Assembly (NCBI GenBank): GCA_016200135.1
Contig: JACQFI010000127.1
Span: 1 to 32,667 of the forward strand
Length of the DNA stretch: 32,667 nucleotides
Source: Planctomycetota bacterium
GTDB lineage: Bacteria > Planctomycetota > SZUA-567 > H5-PLA8
Reading direction: 5' to 3'
A program made the translations under genes and the position numbers. This document shows, one piece after another, positions 14,367 to 22,710 of this stretch. Position 1 is the stretch's first letter; every line of letters starts with the position of its first letter. Below the pieces are notes generated by a model that searched no databases, was not told the DNA's origin, and saw nothing but the letters and a program-made list of their open reading frames with translations.

Positions 14367-16547
14367 GTGCCGGAATTCCGTGCCGACCCTGTTGCTCAGC
14401 CCGACCCGGCGAGGGGCCATGCCACGGGGCGGCGGTTCGGCCAGGAAGAACCGGTAAACGATGGCCCTGCGCTTTCCAGCGACGCGCCCTCGTGGCGCGG
14501 CTGGCTTGTGGGCTTGATGGCCGTGGCTTTTATCGCGGCGGTCACACCAGCCATCGAGTACCAGCTCGGCGGCCTGCCCATCGCCGGAACCTCCATGCGG
14601 CGCGGCGTCTCGTTCGACCTGCTTCCGATCTCGGCCTTGGCCGTACTCCTGCTGCTTGTGGCCCTCAACGCCCTGCTGCTTAAGTTCTCGAAACGGTTGA
14701 GCCTTGGCGCGCGCGACCTGACGCTGATCGCGGCGATGACGATGGTCTCGGCCGCGCTGCCGGCGTTCGGCTTTACCGCGTACGTCTTTGGCGCGATGAG
14801 CAACGCCTCGTACTACGCCACGCCCGAGAACCAGTGGTCGCGGCTGGTCCTGCCGAACATGCCCGCCTTTCTGGCTCCGCAGGATCCCGCCGACCCGAAC
14901 GCCGGGGACCCGCGACCGATCCAGTGGTTCATGGCGGGCCTGCCGGAAGGCCGCGCGATCCCGTGGGCCGCGTGGGCCGCGCCGTTCGCCTGGTGGGCGC
15001 TCATGGCGGTGTGCGTTTTCGGGATGATGTTCGCGGTCTGCAATCTCCTGCGCAGACAGTGGCAAGACCACGAACGGCTGCCGTTTCCGCTGGCGCAGAT
15101 TCCGCAGGCGCTGATCGAAGGCGGCAGCACGGCCAACGGCCGGACGCTCCCGTTCCTGCGCCATCCGTCGGCGCTGCTTGGCATGGGCTTGGCGGGGCTG
15201 CTCATGAGCTGGAACTACATGGCCGAGATCTACCCCTCGTGGCCCGCGATTCCGCTCTATTTCAGCCCCTCCGGGTACCTGCGCGAGCCGCCGTGGTCGC
15301 GCCTGAACCCGCTCTTCATGTCCTTCTCGCCCGCCGTGGTGGGCCTGACCTTCCTGCTGCCGATCGACGTGAGCTTCAGCCTCTGGTTTTTCTATCTGGT
15401 GGTCATGAAGTCGGCGATTCTCATCGCCTGCCAGTGCGGGGTCGGGGAGGAAGGCTGGGACTTTTACGAGCCCGGCGGGCAGCGCGGCTTCATCATCAAC
15501 CAGGGCAACGGCGCGCTCTACGCCATGGTCTTCGTGGGTCTGTGGCTCGCGCGCAAGCACCTCGCGGATGTCTTCCGCCGCGCCTGGCGCCCGAATGCTG
15601 GCGAGCAGGCGGCGCAGGACGAAGCCCTTTCGCCACGCGAGACGCTGGTCCTCTTCGGCGTCTGCTTCACCGGCGCGGTGGTGTGGCTCGCCGCGGCGGG
15701 CTTCAGCCTGCCGCTGGCGGTTTTCGCCCTCTTGATTCTGCTCGCGATCGTCACGGGGATCATGCGCATCTCGTGCGAGGGCGGCCTCTACGACATCCAA
15801 TCGTGGACCTGCCCCTACGATGCGCTCACGCTAGCGCTGACGCCCGCGGGGCTGGGCGCGCGGACGCTGGTGGTGCTGGGCATGTGGAGCCGCGTCTTCA
15901 CGTTCGATTGGGGCCGGACCTCGCCCATGCCCGCGATGATGAACGGCCTGAAACTTGCCGGCGAGCTGCGCCTGCGGCGGCGCGCGCTCGCCTGGGGCGT
16001 GGCCGCGGCCCTGGCGCTCTCGCTCGCGGTAAGTTTCGTGAGCACGCTCGAGACGGTTTTCCACCATCCGGGCGGCGCGAACGGTTTGCGCAATAGCTGG
16101 GGCCTGAACGGCGCTTCCCAGGCGGACTTTGCCGCGAGCGCCTCTTCAATCGCAGCGCAGGAAGCATGGCGGGCCAAGCAGGAGGCGTACGCCGCGCAAG
16201 GGCGCAAACCGCCCGAGTCCGAGATTCCCGCCGTGGCGCAGCGCGACGGGCTGCGGTTTTTCTGGATGGGCGTCGGAGCCCTGGTGCTGGCCGTGCTCAC
16301 GCTGGCGCGCACGTACGTCTTCTGGCTCCCGCACCCGCTCGGCTACGTGATGTGGATGCACCCGCGCCCGATGCAGCACCTGTGGTTCGGGATTCTGCTC
16401 GGCTGGTTCTTCAAGTGGGCGGTGCTGAAGTACGGCGGGCACCGCGTCTATCAGAGCGCGCGCATGTTCTTTATCGGGCTCGTCGTCGGCGAGGTAGCCG
16501 CGGCGGGCCTCTTCATCGCGATCCTGAAGCTGCTGGGCCAGTACTGA
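14367..16547 (+). CDS. Polytopic membrane protein of DUF6785/DUF6784-like family
   Basis: This 726-aa protein is strongly hydrophobic, with roughly a dozen or more predicted membrane helices. The GTG start at 14367 is preceded by GAGGG at 14356-14360, six bases away. Features I associate with the DUF6785/DUF6784 pair are an N-terminal half with repeated long helices and NxLLRRQWxxHERLPFPLAQIP. A central conserved loop contains CEGG, then ARTLVVLGMWSR, then SPMPAMMNGLKLA. A C-terminal half carries HPLGYVMW..P near its last helices. Members are seen in Planctomycetota, Verrucomicrobia-like and Armatimonadota genomes and resemble oligopeptide-transporter-type carriers, but no substrate is established. 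The gene converges with the M42 peptidase 27 bases downstream. A peptide-related role is speculation. Confidence 0.72.
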   Translation: MPEFRADPVAQPDPARGHATGRRFGQEEPVNDGPALSSDAPSWRGWLVGLMAVAFIAAVTPAIEYQLGGLPIAGTSMRRGVSFDLLPISALAVLLLLVALNALLLKFSKRLSLGARDLTLIAAMTMVSAALPAFGFTAYVFGAMSNASYYATPENQWSRLVLPNMPAFLAPQDPADPNAGDPRPIQWFMAGLPEGRAIPWAAWAAPFAWWALMAVCVFGMMFAVCNLLRRQWQDHERLPFPLAQIPQALIEGGSTANGRTLPFLRHPSALLGMGLAGLLMSWNYMAEIYPSWPAIPLYFSPSGYLREPPWSRLNPLFMSFSPAVVGLTFLLPIDVSFSLWFFYLVVMKSAILIACQCGVGEEGWDFYEPGGQRGFIINQGNGALYAMVFVGLWLARKHLADVFRRAWRPNAGEQAAQDEALSPRETLVLFGVCFTGAVVWLAAAGFSLPLAVFALLILLAIVTGIMRISCEGGLYDIQSWTCPYDALTLALTPAGLGARTLVVLGMWSRVFTFDWGRTSPMPAMMNGLKLAGELRLRRRALAWGVAAALALSLAVSFVSTLETVFHHPGGANGLRNSWGLNGASQADFAASASSIAAQEAWRAKQEAYAAQGRKPPESEIPAVAQRDGLRFFWMGVGALVLAVLTLARTYVFWLPHPLGYVMWMHPRPMQHLWFGILLGWFFKWAVLKYGGHRVYQSARMFFIGLVVGEVAAAGLFIAILKLLGQY

Positions 16548-16574
16548 AGCCGGATCCGCCGCGGCCCCAACCCG

Positions 16575-17660
16575 CTATTCGGGATTCAGGAGATACGCCG
16601 CCAGCAGCCGCGCGCAGGTCTCGATGGCGCCGCGCGGGACGATCTCGAAGCCGTGCGTGTTCTCGGTGGGAATGCAGAGCAGGCCGGTGCGCGCGGCGTT
16701 GCCGGCCGTTTTCGAGCAGCTTGCGTCGCTGCCGTAGCTCTCCCAGTGCGCGGTCTGCGGCTGCATGCCGAGTTCGTGGCCCGCGCGCAGCAGGCGGTCG
16801 CAGACGGACTTCGTGTACACGCCGCGGCCGTCGCGATAGACCACGATGGGTTCGTCGTTGAGCTTGGTGCCGTACTCCGCCGCCACGGGTCCGACATCGA
16901 TCGCGAGCGTGACCGCGCCGGGCAACGTCAGCGCCGCGTGCGCCGCCGAGCCGCCGCCGACTTCTTCCTGGCAGGTTGCCACGAGATAAACATCCGCAGC
17001 GGGCCGAACGCCCTCCTCTTTTAGCATCGAGGCCGCGGCGAGCATGATCGTGATGCAGACGCGGTCGTCGAGGAAATAGCCGCCGATGCAGTCGCCGATC
17101 TCGACCAGCCCGCGCCGGGACTGCGCCACGACCACGCGCGTGCCGGCATGGACCCCGGCGGCCTCGAGTTCCTCGCGCGAGAGCCGCGTGAAGACGCGCA
17201 CCTGCGGCCAGTCCAGGGCCTTGTTCTCGCCGTGCGCTTTGGCCTTCCAGGAATCGCGCGTCTCTTCGGTGGTGTGCAGCGGGCCCACGGAGAGCACGCC
17301 CGGCAGCAGCCGTTCGTCGCCCATAATCTCGACGGGCCCCAAGCCGATAGACCACGGAAAGATCCCGCCCATCGGCCGCACGCGCAGCGTACCGTCAGGC
17401 TCGACGCGCTTGACGATCAGCGAGAGTTCGTCCATGTGGGCCATGACTTTGATGCCCGAAGACTTCGGTGCGGCGGCGCCCTTCTTCTTCGAGCCGCCTT
17501 CGATCAACCCGACGAGGTTCTCGGCGTCGTCCACCCAGACCTTGTCGCAAAGCGGTTCCATCTCGCGGCTCACGATCGCGCGGACGTCCTCCTCCTGCCC
17601 GACGGGCCCGCGGGCGCTGATGAGTTCCTGGGTGAGGGACAGCATCCGGTCGAGGTCCAT
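16575..17660 (-). CDS. M42 family metallopeptidase (glutamyl aminopeptidase/deblocking type)
   Basis: The 361-aa length matches M42 enzymes (~340-370). Expected metal ligands and catalytic residues are visible: His75 and Asp77 in AHMDE, Asp198 in YFLDDR, the Glu pair 232-233 in TCQEEVG, Asp255 in AIDVGP, and His336 in PTENTHGFE. These would bind two divalent metals and remove N-terminal residues from peptides in the cytoplasm, usually as a dodecameric shell. Residues ~55-70 carry a Lys/Ala/Pro-rich loop between early strands, slightly unusual. AAGGAG lies five bases before the ATG. It is transcribed divergently from the aminotransferase and converges on the DUF6785-like gene. Confidence 0.92.
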   Translation of the reverse strand: MDLDRMLSLTQELISARGPVGQEEDVRAIVSREMEPLCDKVWVDDAENLVGLIEGGSKKKGAAAPKSSGIKVMAHMDELSLIVKRVEPDGTLRVRPMGGIFPWSIGLGPVEIMGDERLLPGVLSVGPLHTTEETRDSWKAKAHGENKALDWPQVRVFTRLSREELEAAGVHAGTRVVVAQSRRGLVEIGDCIGGYFLDDRVCITIMLAAASMLKEEGVRPAADVYLVATCQEEVGGGSAAHAALTLPGAVTLAIDVGPVAAEYGTKLNDEPIVVYRDGRGVYTKSVCDRLLRAGHELGMQPQTAHWESYGSDASCSKTAGNAARTGLLCIPTENTHGFEIVPRGAIETCARLLAAYLLNPE

Positions 17661-17779
17661 GGCGTCTCCTTGGGGCGTTTAACGGTTCCTAAAATAACGC
17701 TTGCCTGGGCTCCGGTCCAGGGTATGACTTTCGATATGAAAGTAGTATCTTTCGATTTGTAAGGCGCACGGGCCACGTC
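17661..17779. promoter_or_regulatory. Divergent intergenic region with palindrome and 21-bp-spaced direct repeats
   Basis: A perfect palindrome ACTTTC-GATAT-GAAAGT spans 17727-17743. CTTTCGAT occurs at 17728-17735 and again at 17749-17756, exactly 21 bases (two helical turns) apart. The second copy ends 23 bases before the aminotransferase ATG. This spacing is typical of a dimeric or cooperative regulator site overlapping a promoter. No convincing -35/-10 pair stands out. Confidence 0.4.
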
Positions 17780-19327
17780 ATGTCTTCCAAAGAACCGGCC
17801 ATCAAAGGAGCGCTGAACCGCGACTTGCGGCCGAATGCCACGAAGCAGTGGGATCCATGGCACGAAGAGTCGCCCGACGGCCCGCCTGGCCCGCGCGCGC
17901 CTTCCCCGCCCATGCCGAAGCCCAAGAAAGAACCCGCAATCAGCGCCGTGATTGGAACGCCAGCCAATCGCCGTGTCACCAAAAAGTGGGACCCGTGGAC
18001 CGAGACGCATGGCATCGCTCCGCCCGCGGGGTACGTGCCGCCTCAAGGAACGGTCGGCGCGGAGAGCGCGAGTACGCCGGCTCCCGCTCCAGCCGCGCCG
18101 GCGCCTGTCTCCACACCGCCCGCGCCGACTTCGGGCGCGCCGCGCCTGGCGCAGCGACTCGCGCGCCTCGGCACCGAGACCGCGTTCGATGTCCTCGCGC
18201 GCGTGAACAAGCTGAAGGCGGAAGGCAAGTCGATCGTCAGCTTCGCGCTGGGCGAGCCGGACTTCGACACGCCCGAGCATGTGCGAACCGCGGCCAAGAA
18301 GGCAATCGACGCCGGGCATACGCATTACGTGCCTTCGGCGGGCATCGAGCCGCTGCGCAAAGCCGTCGCGGACTATGTGGCGCGTTCGCGCAAGATCGGC
18401 GTGAAGCCCGACCAAGTGGTCGTCGGCCCCGGGGCCAAGCCGATCCTCTTCGACGCGATGCTCGCCCTGGTGGACGAGGGCGACGAGGTCATCTACCCGA
18501 ATCCGGGTTATCCGATTTACGAGTCCATCGCGGACTTTCTGGGCGCGAAGGCGGTCCCGCTGGCGCTCAGCGAGTCGCGGCAGTTCCGCATCGATCCGGC
18601 GCAGCTCGCGAAGCTCATCACGCCGCGCACGAAGCTGCTGGTGGTGAACTCGCCCGCGAACCCCACCGGCGGCGTGCTGCAGCACGAGGACCTGTGCGGC
18701 ATCGCGGAGCTGGCCAAGAAGCATAACTTCTGGGTGATCGCCGACGAGATATACAGCGAGATTCTGTACGTGCCCGAGTACGCCAGCATCCTGCAATGTC
18801 CCGGCATGGCCGAACGCACGGTGCTGATCGACGGGTTCTCGAAGACGTTCGCCATGACCGGCTGGCGCCTGGGCTACGGCGTGATGCCCGCGAGCCTGGC
18901 TGTGCATGTAGCGCGCATCGAGACCAACATCGATTCGTGTACCGCGTCGTTCACGCAGATCGCGGGTGTTGAAGCGCTGGAAGGCCCGTGGAACGAGGCG
19001 CGCAGGTTCCGCGACGAGTTCCAGAAGCGGCGCGACGCGATCGTGGACGGCCTGAACGCGATCAAGGGTATCACGTGCCTGCGGCCCGAAGGCGCGTTCT
19101 ACGTCTTCCCCAACGTCACGCAGGCCTGCAAGAATCTGGGCTGCAAGGACGCCGAAGAGTTTCAGGACCGCGCGCTGCTGGAAGGCGGTGTCGCGGTGCT
19201 CGCGCGTACGCGTTTCGGGCGCAAGAACGCGGGCGAAGACCAGGAGTACATCCGCCTCAGCTACGCCACCAGCCTCGAGAATATCCGGGAAGGCCTGAAG
19301 CGTTTAAAAGCCTTCTGCGAGCGCTAA
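17780..19327 (+). CDS. Class I/II PLP aminotransferase (AspC-like) with duplicated N-terminal WDPW extension
   Basis: Residues ~120-515 are a complete fold-type I aminotransferase. Asn294 is in SPANPTGG, Asp322 and Tyr325 in ADEIYSE, the PLP-binding Lys355 in DGFSKTFAMTGWRLGY, and the substrate carboxylate Arg in EYIRLSYA. This is the AspB/AspC-like subgroup (aspartate or related amino acids with 2-oxoglutarate). Such enzymes are ~390 aa; this one has ~118 extra N-terminal residues. The extension holds two copies of a module starting EPAI and ending TK(Q/K)WDPW(H/T)E (residues 5-29 and 51-75). They are joined and followed by Pro/Ala/Ser-rich linkers. No start codon near residue 118 would exclude the extension, and no signal peptide is seen. 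Shine-Dalgarno is weak. An MFS gene follows 76 bases downstream. Confidence 0.9.
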   Translation: MSSKEPAIKGALNRDLRPNATKQWDPWHEESPDGPPGPRAPSPPMPKPKKEPAISAVIGTPANRRVTKKWDPWTETHGIAPPAGYVPPQGTVGAESASTPAPAPAAPAPVSTPPAPTSGAPRLAQRLARLGTETAFDVLARVNKLKAEGKSIVSFALGEPDFDTPEHVRTAAKKAIDAGHTHYVPSAGIEPLRKAVADYVARSRKIGVKPDQVVVGPGAKPILFDAMLALVDEGDEVIYPNPGYPIYESIADFLGAKAVPLALSESRQFRIDPAQLAKLITPRTKLLVVNSPANPTGGVLQHEDLCGIAELAKKHNFWVIADEIYSEILYVPEYASILQCPGMAERTVLIDGFSKTFAMTGWRLGYGVMPASLAVHVARIETNIDSCTASFTQIAGVEALEGPWNEARRFRDEFQKRRDAIVDGLNAIKGITCLRPEGAFYVFPNVTQACKNLGCKDAEEFQDRALLEGGVAVLARTRFGRKNAGEDQEYIRLSYATSLENIREGLKRLKAFCER

Positions 19328-19403
19328 AGACGATTGCATTCTGAGCCGTCGCTGGAAAAATCACCTTCGCCATCCTTGCAGCGCCCACTCCAGGCCGGAA
19401 TCG

Positions 19404-20825
19404 ATGCCCGACACCCAGGCAACTACGTCCAGCGAAAGCCTCCGCGCCCACAGCCTGTCCGCCGCCTTCCGGCAATCGCTTTTCTGGGCGATAATGTTCG
19501 GCGCGGGCGAGCTCTCTTTTTCGCTGTTCGCCAGCCACATTAAAGCTCCGCTGTACTTTTTCGGATTGCTGGCGGGCATCCCCAGCCTGCTCGGGCCGCT
19601 GGCGCAGACGGTGGCCGCAAACCTGCTCGAGAAGCGCAGCAGCCGCATGTCGCTGGTGCTTCGACCGGTGCTGATTCAAGCGCTGAGCTTCGTGCCGCTG
19701 GTGATTCTGCCTTTCTTTCCGCGCGGAGAGGCCGCGGATGCCGTCTTTCTGGCGGCGGTCATCGTTTATTTCGTTACGATCAGCCTGGTCCTGCCACCCT
19801 GGTACAGCCTGCTGGGCGACCTGCTCCCGGCCGACAAGCGCGGCGACTATTTTGCCAAACTCACTCGCGTGCCGACGCTGATCCAACTGCTCACGTCGCT
19901 GGGCGTGGGCGGCGCGCTCTACCTCGCGGCTGGGGACGTTCTGGAAGACTGGGTCTTCGCCGGGGCCTTCGCGCTGGCGGGCGCCGCGCGGCTCATCTCG
20001 TTCTTCATCGTGCGCGAGATTCGCGAGCCGGCGTATCACAAGAAGGCCTCGGACTATTTCAACTTCTGGATGTTCATCCGCCGCGCGCCCGAATCGAACT
20101 TCGTGAAATTCGTGATCTTCACGGCCTTCTTGCATTTCGGCGCCTACATCGCCGGGCCGTATTTCATGCCGTACGTGACCTACGATCTCCATTACCAGTC
20201 CTGGCACTGGGTGCTCTTGATCGCGGGCGGCACCCTGGCCTCCATCGCCACCATGCTCGCGTGGGGGCGCTTCAGCGACCGCTTCGGCAACAAGCGCACG
20301 ATCCAGATCACCGCGTTCCTGATCAGCGTCATCCCGTTCGTCTGGCTGCTGTCCACCAACATCTGGGTCCTGATCGCGATTCACGCGACCGGCGCGGCCT
20401 TCTGGGCGGGCTTTTCCATCAGTTCGTGGAACTACATCCTGGAGGCCGCTTCGCCGCCCAAGCGCGCGCGCTGCGTGGCGTACTACAACCTCATCGTGGG
20501 TGTGGGGATTTTTTTCGGATCGGCGGCGGGCTGGCAGTTGAGCCATTGGCTTCCGCAGGGAGACGTCGGCGCAGGCCGCGCCTCCACCTTTCCCTTGCTG
20601 CTCGTGGCTTCCGGCACGGTGCGCCTGCTGGCGTGCCTGGTGTTCCTGCCGGCGTTCAAGGAACTGCGCACCGTCCCCGAGGTCTCGCTGACGCGCTGGT
20701 TCTTCACCGTCACGCAGATGCGCAGCGTGTACGGGCTGCTGATCGGCGTCTTTACCGAACGCGAGGACAGCGATGCGAATGACGAAGACGGTCCAGCGCC
20801 GCCGCCGAACCCGCCCTTGGCCTGA
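19404..20825 (+). CDS. Major facilitator superfamily transporter
   Basis: This 473-aa protein has about 12 hydrophobic helices. MFS signs include a loop between helices 2 and 3 and the central WGRFSDRFGNKRT motif, a good match to the MFS A-type loop repeat (G-x-x-S-D-R-x-G-x-K/R). The cytoplasmic loop containing REIREP falls between the two six-helix halves. The N-terminal ~20 residues are polar and the C-terminal tail ends in an acidic, proline-rich stretch. It follows the aminotransferase in the same direction and may be co-transcribed. Substrate cannot be assigned; the subgroup resembles uncharacterised MFS carriers of Planctomycetota-like genomes. It ends nine bases before the convergent 3' fragment of the anti-sigma gene. 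Confidence 0.85.
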   Translation: MPDTQATTSSESLRAHSLSAAFRQSLFWAIMFGAGELSFSLFASHIKAPLYFFGLLAGIPSLLGPLAQTVAANLLEKRSSRMSLVLRPVLIQALSFVPLVILPFFPRGEAADAVFLAAVIVYFVTISLVLPPWYSLLGDLLPADKRGDYFAKLTRVPTLIQLLTSLGVGGALYLAAGDVLEDWVFAGAFALAGAARLISFFIVREIREPAYHKKASDYFNFWMFIRRAPESNFVKFVIFTAFLHFGAYIAGPYFMPYVTYDLHYQSWHWVLLIAGGTLASIATMLAWGRFSDRFGNKRTIQITAFLISVIPFVWLLSTNIWVLIAIHATGAAFWAGFSISSWNYILEAASPPKRARCVAYYNLIVGVGIFFGSAAGWQLSHWLPQGDVGAGRASTFPLLLVASGTVRLLACLVFLPAFKELRTVPEVSLTRWFFTVTQMRSVYGLLIGVFTEREDSDANDEDGPAPPPNPPLA

Positions 20826-20834
20826 GATGCAGGA

Positions 20835-21085
20835 TTATTCGAAGAGCTGAATGCCTTCGGTGGTGGTGACGACGGCGCGGCCGGGCATGAGCGCGATGCC
20901 GCCACGGAGGATCTCGCCCTTCTTCACCGCGGCGAAATCCTTAAGCTTGGCGTCGGCCTCGTTCAGGCGGTAGAGCGTGTTCTTGACCCCGACGTAAAGC
21001 AGGCGGTTGCCGTCCTTCGCGAGCGCCACGATATCGCCCTGGATCGGCAGGGCGTCGCCGACCGGCGAGAGCCCGGACCGCCAGG
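20835..21085 (-). pseudogene. Displaced 3' end of the FecR/PQQ gene after a frameshift
   Basis: From about 21085 down to the TAA at 20835 the minus strand encodes, in another frame, sequence starting SGLSPVGDALPIQGDIVALA and continuing through a beta-propeller-like blade to GIQLFE. In the frame of the upstream gene the same DNA reads as Arg/Pro-rich nonsense. A one-base loss or two-base gain near 21065-21090 would rejoin the halves. It is therefore the natural C-terminus of the neighbouring protein, not a separate gene. Assembly error and true mutation cannot be separated here. Confidence 0.7.
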
Positions 21086-22710
21086 ACCGGCGGCCAGAAG
21101 ATCTGTTCGGCCGCCGCGGCTTCCCAGTTGAGCATCTCGATCAGTTTGCCGTCGCGGTCGAGCAGCGCGGATTTGCCGTCGCGCGCCATCACGAGCGCCG
21201 TGCCGTCCGGCGCGATGCTCACCGGCGCCTGCACGTCCTTGATATTCGGATAGGCCCAAGCCTTCTCGCCGTTGCCGTCGAGCACGATCATGCGCTGATA
21301 GGTGCTGCAGTAGACGTTGCCGTCGTAGGCGGCGCAGAGCGCGTACACGGAGGACTCGACGTCCTTCTTCCAGGCGACCGCGCCCTTGTCGGGGTCCCAT
21401 GCCTGGACGATATTGCCGGAGGCTCCCGCCACCACCAGGCCGCGCGCGGTGATTACCGGCGGGTTCTGCGCGTTGCCGGGCAGGGGTTCGCCGCAGGGCT
21501 TCCAAGCGGCGTCGCCCTTGTCTTCAAGGTCCAGTCCATAGAGCTGCATCTTGCCCGTGCCCGCACGGCGCAGGACGAAGACGCGCGAACCGGCGCCCAC
21601 GACCGCTGGCGCGTACTGCGTGGACTCTTCCGCCGCGCCGCCGCCCGCTGCCGGGAACGGGATGAAGCGCGTGGCCGCGAGGCCCGCGGGCCCCGCCAGC
21701 GGCGTAACGCCCGCGTGACCAGGGGTGCCGCCCAGTTGCGGCCAAGGGGCGGCGAATGCGGAGGGGAGGCCGATCGCAGCGGCCTTGGGCGTCGCGGCCA
21801 GGTCGGCCCACGAGATCAGGATCTCGCGCGGGTCGATGGCGCGAACCTGAAGGTCCGCCGTGATCTCCTCGCCGCCGCGCGCATCGACGCCGGTCACAGC
21901 TTTGCCGCCCGAACGGCGCACATGCCCTTCCAGGACGCGAATGCGCGTGCTCGTTTCCTTGGCCTCCACTTCAAAGCGGGTGCCCAGCACCTGGATCTGC
22001 GACTCGTCGGCCAATTTTAGTATAAAAGGCTGCGTGCCGCGGGCGACATCGATCAGGAAGACGCCCTTGTCCACTTCCAGGGAGCGCGCGCCCAACGCCC
22101 GGACTTTCGCGTCCTGCCGCAGCCAGAGGCGCGTGCCATCGGACCATTTCACGCACGCCGTCTCCGCTTTGACGGTCACGGTCTGGCCGAGGTAAACGTT
22201 GCCCGCGACGTAGCCGCTGAACCGGCTCAGGTCCATCTCGAGGCGCACGGACTCGGGGTCAGCCGAGGCCAGCACTTGCGGCAGCGGGTTGCTCACCGGG
22301 CGGCGGTTTCCGAAGAGGAACCAGAGCGTGACGCCGAAAAGCGACAGCGAGGCCGCCGCGGCGAGCGAGACCAGCAGGCGCATGCGCTTGTCGCGCAACG
22401 GAGAGGCGGAGCTTGTGGGCGGAAGCGGCTTGGTGAACGACGGGCTTCCGGCCCATTCGGGCGCAGGCGGGAGGTTCTGCTTGGTGATGCGGTCCATCAC
22501 GCGCCCGGTGAACTCCGGGTCGTGCCAGCTATCCTGCACCACCTTGCTGACGCGCTTGTCGGAATCGGTGAGCGCTTCGTACTCGGCCTTCCAGGCGGGA
22601 TCGGAACGGAGTTTCTCCTCCACCTCCTGGCGGCGCGCGGCGTCGAGTTCCCCGTCGATGTACAGCGACAGGGTCAGTTCGCGTTCTTCGTCCTGCGACG
22701 GCTCGCTCAT
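20941..22710 (-). CDS. Anti-sigma/FecR-domain membrane protein with PQQ-like beta-propeller (3' frameshifted)
   Basis: Residues 1-75 look like a short anti-sigma domain: LYIDGELDAARRQEVEEKL, then a helix. They lack the CxxC zinc ligands of classical ZAS domains. A transmembrane helix spans ~112-134. Residues ~160-300 are a FecR domain (KWSDGTRLWLRQDAKV, GVFLIDV, LGTRFEV, RVLEGHV). From ~335 on are PQQ-like repeats (WPQLGGTPGHAGVT, AWDPDKGAVAWKK, YCSTYQRMIVLDGNGEKAW). Its ATG overlaps the sigma gene stop by four bases (ATGA), so it should bind that sigma factor and relay an extracytoplasmic signal. The frame departs from sense around residue ~543, after WPPVLAV. The last ~45 residues as read are likely wrong; the true end lies at 20835. 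Confidence 0.85.
   Translation of the reverse strand: MSEPSQDEERELTLSLYIDGELDAARRQEVEEKLRSDPAWKAEYEALTDSDKRVSKVVQDSWHDPEFTGRVMDRITKQNLPPAPEWAGSPSFTKPLPPTSSASPLRDKRMRLLVSLAAAASLSLFGVTLWFLFGNRRPVSNPLPQVLASADPESVRLEMDLSRFSGYVAGNVYLGQTVTVKAETACVKWSDGTRLWLRQDAKVRALGARSLEVDKGVFLIDVARGTQPFILKLADESQIQVLGTRFEVEAKETSTRIRVLEGHVRRSGGKAVTGVDARGGEEITADLQVRAIDPREILISWADLAATPKAAAIGLPSAFAAPWPQLGGTPGHAGVTPLAGPAGLAATRFIPFPAAGGGAAEESTQYAPAVVGAGSRVFVLRRAGTGKMQLYGLDLEDKGDAAWKPCGEPLPGNAQNPPVITARGLVVAGASGNIVQAWDPDKGAVAWKKDVESSVYALCAAYDGNVYCSTYQRMIVLDGNGEKAWAYPNIKDVQAPVSIAPDGTALVMARDGKSALLDRDGKLIEMLNWEAAAAEQIFWPPVLAVRALAGRRRPADPGRYRGAREGRQPPALRRGQEHALPPERGRRQA

Noticed and set aside
14310..15800. Minus-strand 496-codon open frame opposite the DUF6785-like gene
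   Set aside because: Highly charged Arg/Glu/His-rich translation typical of the complement of a membrane-protein gene; no motifs.
17570..18907. Minus-strand 445-codon open frame across the aminotransferase
   Set aside because: Shadow of a strongly supported PLP enzyme on the plus strand.
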